The notes: generated by a model from the sequence alone, not told the origin. A DNA stretch of 35,559 nt from Gammaproteobacteria bacterium (GCA_003567475.1 PWZL01000054.1:1-35559), one strand, 5' to 3'; counted from the stretch's first letter, positions 1 to 8,730 are shown. Translations and numbers: made by a program.

Positions 1-339
1 GGCAGTACGCTCGTCGACAACGAGGTCGGGACGGTCTACGTGGTGTCCGTGGCAGGTCCGAAGATGTATCTCGTCTCGGAAGAGGCGCGGGAGGAGATGA
101 CGCGGGTGGGCGAGGAGGTACAGCTCTACCAGGTCATCGCGGTGGAGGAGGACCGCCTGCGTTTCGAATCGAGAACGGTCAGCGGCCAACTCTACGACGC
201 TTTCGATATCCGGCGCCTGCAGGATGGCCGCAATGCGTTGGTCGACCGGATGCCCGCTGGAATGCTCGAGCGGATCTGCACCAACCCGTCGCGGCCGCGA
301 CCCACGCGCTGCTGGGAAGGCACGGAACTGGTCGACTGA
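1..339 (+). CDS. C-terminal fragment of a probable secreted metallophosphoesterase (partial, 5' end outside window)
   Basis: The frame is open from base 1 to the TGA at 337-339, giving 112 residues of a protein that begins upstream of the window. An internal ATG at 40 is not a likely true start, because the open frame and the family-like sequence continue before it. The visible part has the beta-rich end seen in purple-acid-phosphatase-like metallophosphoesterases: GTVYVVSVAGPKMY, later QLYQVIAV and a closing sandwich-like segment with YDAFDIRR. The catalytic metal-binding motifs would lie upstream and are not seen, so the assignment rests on resemblance of the tail only. It faces kynU tail to tail, with 19 bases between the stop codons and no visible terminator. 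It could instead be the end of another beta-sandwich exported protein. Confidence 0.55.
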   Translation, partial: GSTLVDNEVGTVYVVSVAGPKMYLVSEEAREEMTRVGEEVQLYQVIAVEEDRLRFESRTVSGQLYDAFDIRRLQDGRNALVDRMPAGMLERICTNPSRPRPTRCWEGTELVD

Positions 340-358
340 GACGCGGCCACGCGTCCGC

Positions 359-1648
359 TCAGGGGCGCAGAATCCGCCTCAGCGCATCCGCGGCACGATA
401 AACGTCCTGGAAGCGGGTATACAGGGGCACCGGTGCCATCCGCAGCGTGTCAGGTTCTCGCCAGTCGGCCACGACATCATGCTCAGCCAGCGCTTCGAAG
501 GCGCGGCGGGCTCGCGTCCTCCCGCCGCGCAGACGCAGGGAGAGCTGACAGCCGCGCTCGGGCGGTGTGATGATCTCGACCTCGTTGGCAAGCCAGGTGT
601 GCAGCAACGCCTCGAGGAAGCCCGTCAGACGGCACGACTTGGCGTGAAGCTGGCGTATGCCTGCCTGGCGGAACAAGGACAATGAGGCCAGCAGTGGCGC
701 CAGCGACAGGATTGGCGGATTGCTGAGCTGCCAGCCCTCGGCGCCGACCATGGGGCGGAATCCGTCAGGCATGTCGAAGCGGCTGCGCGGGTCGTGTCCC
801 CACCAGCCGGCGAGGCGGGGCAGTTCGGCGCGTGCATGACGTTCGTGCACGAAACAGCCGCCAACGGCCCCCGGGCCTGCATTGAGATACTTGTAGCTGC
901 ACCAGATGGCGAAATCGACGTCCCAGTCGTGCAGCCGGAGCGGCAGATTGCCGATCGCATGGGCGAGGTCCAGTCCGATGGGAATCCCATGGCGGCGGCA
1001 GACCGCGGCAATCGGGGCGATATCCAGCGCCTGACCCGTGAGATACTGGACGCCCGGCAGCAGCACCAGCGCCAGGCGCTCACGCTCAGCCTCGACGCGC
1101 GCGATGATATCGGCTGTGCGCAGATGCCCTTCGCCGTCCCGCGGCGCCACCTCTATCCGTGCCGTCTTCGGGTCATGGCCATGCCAGGCGATCTGCGAGT
1201 CGACGGCATACCGGTCGGAAGGAAAAGCGCCGGCTTCCAGCAGGATGGCAGGGCGGCGTGCTTCGGGCCGATAAAAGCTGGCAATCATCAGGTGGAGGTT
1301 TACCGTCAGGCTGTTCATGGCCACCACTTCCGACGGCTGCGCGCCCGCCAGCGTGGCGAGGTCATCGACCACCTGGCGGTGGTAGTCGACCCACGGTCGG
1401 GTGGCGTCGAAATGGGCGTCGACGGCGAGCTGTCGCCAGTCGTCCAGCACTTCCGCGAGCAGCGGCGCGACACCGCGCGGCTGCAAGCCAAGTGAATGGC
1501 CACACAGGTAGATCCGCCGGCCCGCGCGCCCGGCAGGCAGGTGGAAGTGTCGGCGGAAGGGTGCCAGCCTGTCGGTACCATCGAGTTCCCGGGCGGCGCG
1601 CAGCGTGGCGGTGAAGCTGCTGTCTTCGGGCGGGCGGAGGGTGGCCAT
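359..1648 (-). CDS. kynU: Kynureninase
   Basis: PLP-dependent hydrolase that cleaves L-kynurenine to anthranilate plus alanine, or 3-hydroxykynurenine to 3-hydroxyanthranilate plus alanine; cytoplasmic. The 429-residue length fits the family. Visible landmarks are CGHSLGLQP (residues 49-57) near the N-terminus, GLDLAHAIGN with the cofactor-contacting Asp at about 227, and CSYKYLNAGPG with the Schiff-base Lys at about 253, followed by GGCFVHERH and the GWWGH segment. The ATG at 1648 lies 9 bases after the nbaC stop, so the two genes are almost certainly co-transcribed. Kynureninase feeds the nbaC product directly when the substrate is 3-hydroxykynurenine. No tryptophan dioxygenase, kynurenine formamidase or kynurenine monooxygenase gene is in the window. 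It is the last gene of the minus-strand run. Confidence 0.95.
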   Translation of the reverse strand: MATLRPPEDSSFTATLRAARELDGTDRLAPFRRHFHLPAGRAGRRIYLCGHSLGLQPRGVAPLLAEVLDDWRQLAVDAHFDATRPWVDYHRQVVDDLATLAGAQPSEVVAMNSLTVNLHLMIASFYRPEARRPAILLEAGAFPSDRYAVDSQIAWHGHDPKTARIEVAPRDGEGHLRTADIIARVEAERERLALVLLPGVQYLTGQALDIAPIAAVCRRHGIPIGLDLAHAIGNLPLRLHDWDVDFAIWCSYKYLNAGPGAVGGCFVHERHARAELPRLAGWWGHDPRSRFDMPDGFRPMVGAEGWQLSNPPILSLAPLLASLSLFRQAGIRQLHAKSCRLTGFLEALLHTWLANEVEIITPPERGCQLSLRLRGGRTRARRAFEALAEHDVVADWREPDTLRMAPVPLYTRFQDVYRAADALRRILRP

Positions 1649-1657
1649 GGGGGCGGG

Positions 1658-2179
1658 TCAGCCCTGCGGCCGGCTGGGCATCACCCAGCCGCAGGCGTTG
1701 CAGGTACGGTGGGTCTTGCTGGCGTAGAAGCGCTCGAAGACCGGGGGCAGATCGCGCTCGATGTCGGCCACGTGCAGGAATTCCTCGTGTAGCTTGCTGC
1801 CGCAGTTTTCGCAGTACCAGATGAAGCCATCGAGTTCCTCCGGCCGTCGCGCGCGCTCGACGACGATACCGATGGTGTCGGCATAGCGCTGCGGCGAATG
1901 ATGCACCCGGGGGGGCAGCAGGAAGATCTCGCCTTCGCGGATCGGAATGTCGACGTGCCGGCCGTCCTGGACCGTCTTCAACAGCATGTCTCCCTGCACC
2001 TGGTAGAACAGCTCCGGCCCCTCGTCGTGATGATAATCCGTGCGGCTGTTGGGGCCGCCGACGACCATCACGATGAATTCCGAATCCCGGAAGAGCTGGC
2101 GATTGCAGACCGGCGGCCGGAGCGCCTCACGGTGCTCGTCGATCCAGCGCATCAGGTTGAAGGGCTTGAGTCCGCTCAT
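1658..2179 (-). CDS. nbaC: 3-hydroxyanthranilate 3,4-dioxygenase
   Basis: Non-haem Fe(II) cupin enzyme that opens the ring of 3-hydroxyanthranilate to 2-amino-3-carboxymuconate semialdehyde, the precursor of quinolinate (NAD synthesis) or of further degradation. The protein has 173 residues. Expected ligands are visible: Arg46, His50, Glu56 and His94 in the segments RTDYHHDEGPE and RVHHSPQR, with Arg98 and Glu108 following. The bacterial second, rubredoxin-like iron site is intact: C123-x2-C126 and C160-x2-C163. The ATG at 2179 is chosen because a strong AGGAGG lies 6 bases upstream and the protein starts as the family does; the frame runs open further upstream into apaH, but that part is not family-like. 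The start is 20 bases after the apaH stop and the gene is followed 9 bases later by kynU. Confidence 0.95.
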   Translation of the reverse strand: MSGLKPFNLMRWIDEHREALRPPVCNRQLFRDSEFIVMVVGGPNSRTDYHHDEGPELFYQVQGDMLLKTVQDGRHVDIPIREGEIFLLPPRVHHSPQRYADTIGIVVERARRPEELDGFIWYCENCGSKLHEEFLHVADIERDLPPVFERFYASKTHRTCNACGWVMPSRPQG

Positions 2180-2185
2180 CAGGGT

Positions 2186-2191
2186 CCTCCT
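2186..2191 (-). promoter_or_regulatory. Ribosome binding site of nbaC
   Basis: A perfect AGGAGG on the minus strand lies 6 bases before the ATG at 2179. It fixes this start over the longer open frame that reaches back into apaH. It also means nbaC has its own strong translation signal rather than relying on coupling. Confidence 0.8.
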
Positions 2192-2199
2192 GCTCCGGC

Positions 2200-3024
2200 C
2201 TAGTGCCCCCCGCGGCGGCAGGGTTCGCCGACCGGCTCGGCATCGGCTACATCGATTCGCAGCGCCGTCAGCGCGCGGCCCCAGATGCAACCGGTGTCGA
2301 GCGTAACGAGGTTGTCGCGACGCGTACAGCCCAGTGCCGACCAGTGCCCGACCACAACCCGGGTCGCCCCCCAGGCTGCCCGTGGATGGTCGAACCAGGG
2401 CGCCAGCCCGCCGCCCGCGGTGTCCGGGGGGCCCTTGGCCTTCATCTCCAGGCTGCCATCCGGCCGGCAGAAGCGCATACGCGTCAGTGCGTTGATGGTG
2501 AAGCGCAGCCGGTTGTAGCCTGACAGGGCCGGTGACCACCGATCGGGTTTGTCGCCGTAGAGCACCGCCATCAGGTCACGCCACTCGTCTCCGGCCAGCA
2601 CGCGCCCGACGCGGTCGGCTTCCGTCAGCGTTGTCGCGGCGTCCCAGCCGGGGGGCACCCCGGCATGCACCAGCAACGCATCCAGGGCCGAGTCGTAATG
2701 GGCGAGCGGCCGTCGCCGCAGCCAGCCGATGAGTTCATCGCGGTCTTCCGCCTTCAGCACGGGGTCGAGGGTGTCACGGCCGCGGGTGGTGACGCGACCT
2801 GACGCACGGGCCAGCAGGTGCAGGTCATGGTTACCCAGCACGCTGACCACGGCTTCGCCCTGGTCGCGGGCCCAACGCAGCACCTCCAGCGACGCAGGGC
2901 CGCGATTGACCAGGTCGCCGACCAGCCACAGCCGGTCGTGCGCCGGGTCGAAAGCGATCCGGTCAAGCAGACGCAGCAGCGGGGCATGACAGCCCTGCAG
3001 ATCCCCGATGGCCCAGGTGGCCAC
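2200..3024 (-). CDS. apaH: Bis(5'-nucleosyl)-tetraphosphatase, symmetrical
   Basis: Hydrolyses Ap4A to two ADP, and in characterised relatives also removes Np4-type caps from RNA 5' ends; cytoplasmic. The 274 residues (E. coli form about 280) contain the phosphoesterase signature motifs in order: GDLQGCH near residue 7, GDLVNRGP near 37, GNHDLH near 65, and a later HAG near 121. The start is GTG at 3024, 9 bases after the apaG stop; the protein begins MATWAIGDLQG, as expected for the family. The gene follows apaG in the conserved order ksgA-apaG-apaH. Downstream, nbaC begins after 20 bases, so apaH may be transcribed together with the kynurenine genes. Confidence 0.96.
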   Translation of the reverse strand: MATWAIGDLQGCHAPLLRLLDRIAFDPAHDRLWLVGDLVNRGPASLEVLRWARDQGEAVVSVLGNHDLHLLARASGRVTTRGRDTLDPVLKAEDRDELIGWLRRRPLAHYDSALDALLVHAGVPPGWDAATTLTEADRVGRVLAGDEWRDLMAVLYGDKPDRWSPALSGYNRLRFTINALTRMRFCRPDGSLEMKAKGPPDTAGGGLAPWFDHPRAAWGATRVVVGHWSALGCTRRDNLVTLDTGCIWGRALTALRIDVADAEPVGEPCRRGGH

Positions 3025-3033
3025 GCCAGCGAC

Positions 3034-3414
3034 TCAGTGCAACATGCCGGGCATCGCCAGCGAGAACGCAGGGATCGGCGCATCGAAGTGGCGGCCGTCT
3101 TCGGCCTGCATCCGATAGCTGCCATGCATCGAGCCGACCGGTGTTTCCAGGACTGCGCCGCTGGTGTAGCGGAACCCCTGACCGGGCTCGAGTCGCGGCT
3201 GTTCGCCGACAACCCCCTCGCCACGCACTTCCTGGACCTTGCCGTTGGCATCGGTAATGACCCAGTGCCGAGACAGCAGTCGTGCCGGCAGCTCCCCCTC
3301 ATTGCGAATGGTGATCGTGTAGGCAAACACGAATCGCTCATCATCCGGCGAGGACTGATGTTCGACGTAGCTGGTCTCCACGTCGATGTGAATCTGGCAG
3401 TTGTCATTCGTCAT
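3034..3414 (-). CDS. apaG: ApaG domain protein
   Basis: A small immunoglobulin/fibronectin-like beta-sandwich protein of 126 residues. The family is named after its place beside apaH and is linked in enterobacteria to Co2+/Mg2+ tolerance; its molecular role is not settled. Typical features are the Y-I-I-RN segment (residues 33-39), SRHWVITDANGKVQEVRGEGVVG at about 48-70, in which the GxGVVG is diagnostic, and a closing FSLAMPGMLH. The ATG at 3414 overlaps the ksgA TGA in an ATGA arrangement, which implies translational coupling to ksgA. Confidence 0.96.
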   Translation of the reverse strand: MTNDNCQIHIDVETSYVEHQSSPDDERFVFAYTITIRNEGELPARLLSRHWVITDANGKVQEVRGEGVVGEQPRLEPGQGFRYTSGAVLETPVGSMHGSYRMQAEDGRHFDAPIPAFSLAMPGMLH

Positions 3415-4199
3415 GTTGGTGATTTTACCGTGTCGAGCGCGGCGAGACGGACGAAATCCGCAATCTCCAGCATCTCCGGCCGGACGCCGGGGTCGATGCC
3501 GCAGCGCTGGATCGCCTCGATGTCCAGGTGCGCACGCAGGGCGTTACGCAGCGTTTTGCGCCGCTGTCCGAAGGCTGCGGTCACGAGGGTCTGCAGTCTT
3601 GCCGCGTCCACTGGCGGTCCCAGCGGCGCAGCGCGCGGCTGCAGCCGCACGATCGATGACCAGACGCGCGGTGGCGGGTTGAAGGCTCCGGGGCCGATGT
3701 CGAACAGGCGCTCGGCTTCACAGGCCCAGCCCAGCATGACCGTGAGGCGGCCGTAGTCGCGCCCACCGGGCGCGGCGGTCATCCGCATCACCACCTCCTT
3801 CTGCAGCATGAAGTGCATGTCGTGTATCTGCTCGCGCTGGCGCAGCAGGTGGAACAGCAGCGGTGTGGAAATGTTGTAAGGCAGGTTGCCGACCAGCCGA
3901 AGCCTGCCGGTTCCGCTCAGTGCGGCCAGGTCCACCGCCAGCGCATCGCCTTCATGGACGAGCAGCTCTCCCAGCCCCGCGCAACGCTCGCGCAGCGGGC
4001 CGATGACGTCGCGGTCGAGTTCCACCGCCTGCAGCTTCCCGCAGCGTGCCAGCAGCGGGGCCGTCAGGGCGCCAAGGCCGGGTCCGATCTCGACCAGGTG
4101 TTCTCCCGGCTGCGGGTCGATGGCGGCCACGATGCGGGCGATGACGGCCCGATCATGGAGAAAGTGCTGGCCGAAGCGCTTCCGCGGTCGATGGTTCAC
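3411..4199 (-). CDS. ksgA: 16S rRNA (adenine1518-N6/adenine1519-N6)-dimethyltransferase
   Basis: Dimethylates the two adjacent adenines in the 3'-terminal hairpin of 16S rRNA during 30S maturation, using S-adenosylmethionine. The protein has 262 residues. It begins with the family signature RKRFGQHFLHD; motif I VEIGPGLGALT is at about 36-46, and the catalytic NLPYNIS at 105-111. The start is GTG at 4199, overlapping the TGA of pdxA as GTGA; the frame stays open upstream inside pdxA, but only the GTG gives the family N-terminus. The stop overlaps the apaG start by 4 bases, so pdxA, ksgA and apaG are chained by coupled overlaps. Confidence 0.97.
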   Translation of the reverse strand: MNHRPRKRFGQHFLHDRAVIARIVAAIDPQPGEHLVEIGPGLGALTAPLLARCGKLQAVELDRDVIGPLRERCAGLGELLVHEGDALAVDLAALSGTGRLRLVGNLPYNISTPLLFHLLRQREQIHDMHFMLQKEVVMRMTAAPGGRDYGRLTVMLGWACEAERLFDIGPGAFNPPPRVWSSIVRLQPRAAPLGPPVDAARLQTLVTAAFGQRRKTLRNALRAHLDIEAIQRCGIDPGVRPEMLEIADFVRLAALDTVKSPT

Positions 4200-5209
4200 G
4201 CCGCAGTCGCGAGGCTGGCCGCGAGCCTGATCGCGGCCAGGAGGCTGCCTGGGTCGGCGCGTCCTGTGCCGGCCAGATCCAGGGCGGTGCCGTGATCGAC
4301 CGAGCTGCGGATCACTGGCAGCCCGAGGGTCACGTTGACCGCCTCGCCGAACCCCGTGGCCTTCAGTACCGGCAGACCCTGATCGTGATACATGGCCAGC
4401 ACGGCATCTGCCGTGGCGAGACTGCGCGGCGTGAACGCGGTGTCCGCCGGCACCGGCCCTGTGGCTGCGATGCCGCGAGCGCGGGCCGCCGCGACCGCTG
4501 GTCGGACAATCATCTCGTCTTCGTGGCCCAGATGCCCGCCTTCGCCGGCATGGGGGTTGAGCCCGCACACGAGAATGCGCGGTCGGGTCAGCCGAAAGCG
4601 GGCGACGAGATCGGCGTGCAGGACATCGAGCACCTCGGCCAGCAAGGCAGCCGTGATGGCTCCCGGCACCTGAGAGAGGGGCAGATGCGTGGTGGCGAGG
4701 GCAACCCGGAGCGGTCCGGCCACCAGCAGCATGACCGGTCGTGGGCATTGGCAGGCATCGGCGAGATACTCGGTATGCCCCGAAAAGACCCTGCCGGCGT
4801 CGTTGATGACGCTTTTCTGCACCGGCGCCGTGACCATGGCATCGGCGCGGTTCTCGCGGCAGGCGGCCAGCGCTGTGTCCAGCATGGCGAGCACGGCCGG
4901 GGCGTTGGCGGGATCCAGGCACCCGGGCTCTGAGGTCGACGGCAGCGGGTGGGCCCACAGGCAGAGTCGTCCGGCGCGGTGATGTGGTATCGGCGCATCG
5001 AGGGGGAGCACATCGAGCGCGACATCCAGGCCCAGCGCTCGCGCCCGCGACGCCATCAGGGCCGGATCCGCGCAGACCACGAGCCGGACTGCCAGGGGGG
5101 CAGCCGCCAGCATCAGGCACAGTTCCGGCCCGATACCGGCAGGTTCTCCGCTGGTCAGGACCAGTCGGGGCGGGCGCGGTGTCTGGGGCTCAGATTCGGT
5201 ACTCGACAT
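4196..5209 (-). CDS. pdxA: 4-hydroxythreonine-4-phosphate dehydrogenase
   Basis: NAD-dependent enzyme of the DXP-dependent pyridoxal 5'-phosphate pathway; its product condenses with deoxyxylulose phosphate on PdxJ. The protein has 337 residues (E. coli 329). The N-terminal TSGEPAGIGPE is diagnostic. The three metal-binding histidines are visible in SGHTEY (His145), LNPHAGEGG (His220) and MYHDQG (His275). The ATG at 5209 is chosen because it lies just before the family N-terminus; the gene then overlaps the end of surA by 20 bases. The stop overlaps the ksgA GTG. PLP made by this pathway is the cofactor of kynureninase further down the same run, which may be coincidental. Confidence 0.96.
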   Translation of the reverse strand: MSSTESEPQTPRPPRLVLTSGEPAGIGPELCLMLAAAPLAVRLVVCADPALMASRARALGLDVALDVLPLDAPIPHHRAGRLCLWAHPLPSTSEPGCLDPANAPAVLAMLDTALAACRENRADAMVTAPVQKSVINDAGRVFSGHTEYLADACQCPRPVMLLVAGPLRVALATTHLPLSQVPGAITAALLAEVLDVLHADLVARFRLTRPRILVCGLNPHAGEGGHLGHEDEMIVRPAVAAARARGIAATGPVPADTAFTPRSLATADAVLAMYHDQGLPVLKATGFGEAVNVTLGLPVIRSSVDHGTALDLAGTGRADPGSLLAAIRLAASLATAA

Positions 5210-6533
5210 AGGCCTCGTCGCGCAGGCGCTGGATCCACAGTTCGATTTCTTCCTCGAACTTGCGCTCGCGCAGGGCCATGATGGCATCGCGTCGCTGCAG
5301 CTCCTCGGTGCTGTCATGCACACGACGATCGATGACCTCGACGATATGCCACCCGAAAGGTGAGCGAAACGGCATGCTCAGCTCGCCGACCGGCAGTTCC
5401 CGGATGACGTTGGCAAAGTCCGGAACGAAACTGTCAGGCTCGGTCCACCCCAGCGAACCGCCTTCGGCGCCGGAGCCGATATCTTCGGAGATTGCCCGCG
5501 CGATGGCGCCGAAGTCGTCGCCGCCGAGAATCTGGTTGCGGACGTTCAGCAGGCGCTGGCGGACCGCCTCATCGTCCATGACTTCCGTGGGAGTGAGCAG
5601 GATGTGGCGGGCGTTGACCTGGTTGACCATGACCCGTTCGCTGCCGCGGACGTCGTTGACGCGAACGATGTGAAAGCCACTGCCACTGCGAAACGGTTCG
5701 GTCGTCTCGCCCGGCTCCAGTCCGCCGACGACCTCGGCGAAGATGGTGGGCAGCTGGCTGCCCTTGCGCCAGCCCAGGCCGCCGCCCTCGAGTGCGTTCT
5801 GGGCATCCGAGTAGGTGACCGCAAGTTGCGCGAAATCCTCGCCCGCCGCGAGGCGTTCGACGATTTCGTCGACTCTTGCGCGGGCTGCACCCAGCTGGTC
5901 TGGTGAGGCCGCGCTGGAGACGCTGATCAGAATGTGCGAGACGTTGTAGTCGAGATCACCGAGCGCGGCTTCCTGCTGCCGGCTCAGATACTGTTCGACT
6001 TCACGCTCCGAAATGTTGATCCGGCCCATGACATCGCGCGAGCGGAGCTGTTCGAGGATCAACTGCTCGCGGAACTGTTCCCGGTAGCTCGCGTAGTCGA
6101 TCCCTTCGGCCGCGAGCACGGCCGGGAACTGTTCGATGGTCAACCCGTTGCGCGCGGCGATGTCGGCAATCGCGCGGTTCAGCATCTCATCGGGGACACG
6201 GATGCCGAGACGTTCGGCGCGCTGCAGCTGAATGCGTTCGACGACCAGCCGCTCGAGGATCTGGCGCTCGAGAATGGGCAGTGGGGGCAGCTGGGTGTCC
6301 TGTTCCCTCAGCCTCGCGACGATCTCGCGCGTCTGCTCCCGCAACTCGCTTTTCAGTACCACGCCCTCGTTGACCACTGCGGCCACGCCGTCGATGAGCT
6401 GACCGGTGCCGGAAAGCTCGCGCGTCTGCGCACCCGCCGGCTGGACGAGCAGGCCACTCAGGAACAGGCAGGCCGTGAGTGCTGCGAGTGCGCCACGGGC
6501 GGCCCACAGGCGCTCAGAACATGTCACGGTCAT
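5190..6533 (-). CDS. surA: Periplasmic chaperone and peptidyl-prolyl isomerase
   Basis: Delivers unfolded outer-membrane proteins across the periplasm to the BAM complex; LptD is one of its best-known clients. From the ATG at 6533 the protein has 447 residues: a signal peptide with hydrophobic core about residues 14-30 and probable cleavage after AGA at 33-35; an N-terminal chaperone region with the VAAVVNEGVV start; parvulin domain 1 about 195-293 (SHILISV ... GGGLGWRKG ... GFHIVRVND); parvulin domain 2 about 305-403 (ARHILL ... GGSLGWTEP ... GWHIVEVIDRR); and a short C-terminal helix. An in-frame start further upstream would add 16 residues before the signal peptide and is less likely. The gene starts 20 bases inside the end of lptD and ends 20 bases inside pdxA. 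Confidence 0.96.
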   Translation of the reverse strand: MTVTCSERLWAARGALAALTACLFLSGLLVQPAGAQTRELSGTGQLIDGVAAVVNEGVVLKSELREQTREIVARLREQDTQLPPLPILERQILERLVVERIQLQRAERLGIRVPDEMLNRAIADIAARNGLTIEQFPAVLAAEGIDYASYREQFREQLILEQLRSRDVMGRINISEREVEQYLSRQQEAALGDLDYNVSHILISVSSAASPDQLGAARARVDEIVERLAAGEDFAQLAVTYSDAQNALEGGGLGWRKGSQLPTIFAEVVGGLEPGETTEPFRSGSGFHIVRVNDVRGSERVMVNQVNARHILLTPTEVMDDEAVRQRLLNVRNQILGGDDFGAIARAISEDIGSGAEGGSLGWTEPDSFVPDFANVIRELPVGELSMPFRSPFGWHIVEVIDRRVHDSTEELQRRDAIMALRERKFEEEIELWIQRLRDEAYVEYRI

Positions 6534-8730
6534 AGCCGATGGTGCCTCTTTCGATGAAATCTCTGCTGGAATCTCCGACACTGGCCAGTCCCCTCAGTTC
6601 AATCTGCAGCGCGATGGCTGTATCCGAGCCGCCAGTGCGACGGCTGACGTAACGGCGGGCGACCAGACTGACTGAAAAGCAGCAGCTCCGATACTCCACG
6701 CCGGCGAAGCGATCCAGAGAGGCCCGCTCACGCAGCGAATAATTGTACCTGCCAATGAAGCTCCAGCGCTCGGAGGCCGGCCACATGAAAGAGACGTCGC
6801 CCTGCTCGAGGGCGCCCCGCCGGAAGCGGTAAGCCATGTTGATGAGTCGCCGGTCATCGCGGCGGTATTGCAGCCGGGCCTCGGAACGGGTGGTGGCGGA
6901 AAGATCGCTGTTCCACTGCTGCGCGAGGTCCAGGCGCCAGCGCTCGGCCAGCACCAGGCCGAGCTCGCCGACGTACTCGCTGCTGTTACGCCCAGGCGGA
7001 GGTGTGCCGGGTAGCCCCACCTCCGCGTCCGCCAGGAAACGGGTCTGACCCAGCGTAAGCCGCAGGCGCTCTCGCCCGCTGGTCTCGTCCAGCACCCGGG
7101 TGGTGAACCCGAGATTGATCTGGTCGGTGTCGCCCACGCGGTCGACGCCAAGGTAGCGGTTGCTTCGGAACAGCTGCACCAGGCCGAAATCGGGTTCGAT
7201 GGTATCGAATACCGGCAGGCGATCCTGTGCCCGAAACGGGATGTGCACGTACTGCAACCGCGGCTCCAGGGTCTGCAACAGCCGTCCCCCGTGGAGTTCG
7301 CGCTCGAACAGCGCGCCCAGATCCAGCGTGCCGACCGGCAGTGTACGGGTCGGGTGACGCGGGGCGTCGGCGGGCAGGTCGTCGAGGCGATAGCGGGTGT
7401 GCTGCAGCGCGAGCGCGGGGCGCAGGTACAGCCCTGGTGGCCCGAAGCGCCGGCTGATTTCCGGTTGCATGTCCAGGCGCCACCCGGTCACGCCGACACG
7501 CCGATCGAAGTTCACCAGCTCGCCGGTCAGGCGCAGATCCGTCCCCAGCCAGCGCTCAGGCCAGTGACCCTCGACCAGGAACTGCGGCAGGCGGCGATAG
7601 GGCCGTTCCTCGTCAAGAATCTGCTCGTCGATGGTCTGGTAGCCCTGAAAGCGCGCCAGTGCGCGCAGCTCGGTCCCGAGGTATTCCACGTCCAGCCGCC
7701 GGTCCAGATGGGTCTGGCTGGTCGCGACCACGCCGCCCCCCAGATCCTCGAAATACGCCCCGTCGCTGACCTCGCTGCCGTCGACGGTCAGACGGATGCG
7801 CTCGCCGAAGCGGGTGCGATGAAACAGGCTGCTGTAGCGTCGGTCGTCGCCGCTGACCTGGTCGCTGGGGAGGAACTCGGCGGTGGCCTGGCCCTCGGAG
7901 CGCCGCGACAGGTAACGGAATTCGCTGCCCAGCAGCAGGCCGCGTCGGCTCATGAGCCGCGGTTCGAGAGTCAGGTCATAGTTCGGCGCAAGATTGAAGT
8001 AGTAGGGCACGCTGATGTCGGCCCCCGTGCGGTTGGAGCGCCGCAGCTGGGGAAACAACACCCCCGACTTGCGTTCGTCGGTGATCGGAAAGGTGATCCA
8101 GGGTGTGTAGAAGAGTGGTACGCCGAGGAAGTCCACCCGAACGTTCCGGCCGGTGCCGAAGCCCGAGTCGGCATCCAGGCGGATGTCACCGGCCCGCAGG
8201 CGCCAGTCCTCATTGCCCTCAGGACAGGAGGTGTAGAGGACATCGCGCAGCCGCACCGTGCGGTCGCCACGCACCACGAGGCTCGCGGCGCCGCCGCGGG
8301 CCGGCCGTCGTGGCAGTGCGAAGGTGGAGGCCGAGAACTCGATGCGCTCCTCCGCACCATCGAAGTCCGCATCCTCGCTGCGCACCAGCAGATTGCCGTC
8401 GCGGTATTCGACGCCGCCGGTGACCCGCAGTGCCAGTGTCTCGCTGTCGAACTCCGCTGACTCGGCGCGCAGCAGCCGCCCGGTTCCACGAATCTGCACG
8501 TCGCCCGTCAGGCGGGAGATGCCGTCGCGTACGAGATCGGCGTCATCGGCGCTGATCACGATGTCGTGCTCGCCGGCGCGGGCCTCCTCGAGCAGCTGCT
8601 CCATCTCCGGATCGATGGGTGGCATGCACATCGGTCCCTGCGCCCGGGCCAGGACGGGGGCAAGGAGCAACAGCGTGAGGCAGATCAGCGCGCGGGTGTG
8701 CGCGCATTCGGCGGGCAGGTAGGCAGGCAC
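6514..8730 (-). CDS. lptD: LPS-assembly protein LptD (outer-membrane LPS translocon)
   Basis: Beta-barrel that, with the LptE plug, inserts lipopolysaccharide into the outer leaflet of the outer membrane. The protein has 738 residues. It has a signal peptide ending ARA at 28-30, a periplasmic beta-jellyroll (OstA-like) domain roughly 55-180 with repeated strand patterns such as DADLVRDG and GVEYRDG, and a large barrel with many aromatic and arginine-rich strands to the final DMF. The four cysteines needed for the inter-domain disulfides are present: Cys35 and Cys169 in the N-terminal part and an adjacent Cys683-Cys684 pair near the end, the same layout as E. coli 31, 173, 724 and 725. The start is GTG at 8730, only 35 bases from the divergent amgK. 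LptE is not in the window. Confidence 0.96.
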   Translation of the reverse strand: MPAYLPAECAHTRALICLTLLLLAPVLARAQGPMCMPPIDPEMEQLLEEARAGEHDIVISADDADLVRDGISRLTGDVQIRGTGRLLRAESAEFDSETLALRVTGGVEYRDGNLLVRSEDADFDGAEERIEFSASTFALPRRPARGGAASLVVRGDRTVRLRDVLYTSCPEGNEDWRLRAGDIRLDADSGFGTGRNVRVDFLGVPLFYTPWITFPITDERKSGVLFPQLRRSNRTGADISVPYYFNLAPNYDLTLEPRLMSRRGLLLGSEFRYLSRRSEGQATAEFLPSDQVSGDDRRYSSLFHRTRFGERIRLTVDGSEVSDGAYFEDLGGGVVATSQTHLDRRLDVEYLGTELRALARFQGYQTIDEQILDEERPYRRLPQFLVEGHWPERWLGTDLRLTGELVNFDRRVGVTGWRLDMQPEISRRFGPPGLYLRPALALQHTRYRLDDLPADAPRHPTRTLPVGTLDLGALFERELHGGRLLQTLEPRLQYVHIPFRAQDRLPVFDTIEPDFGLVQLFRSNRYLGVDRVGDTDQINLGFTTRVLDETSGRERLRLTLGQTRFLADAEVGLPGTPPPGRNSSEYVGELGLVLAERWRLDLAQQWNSDLSATTRSEARLQYRRDDRRLINMAYRFRRGALEQGDVSFMWPASERWSFIGRYNYSLRERASLDRFAGVEYRSCCFSVSLVARRYVSRRTGGSDTAIALQIELRGLASVGDSSRDFIERGTIGYDRDMF

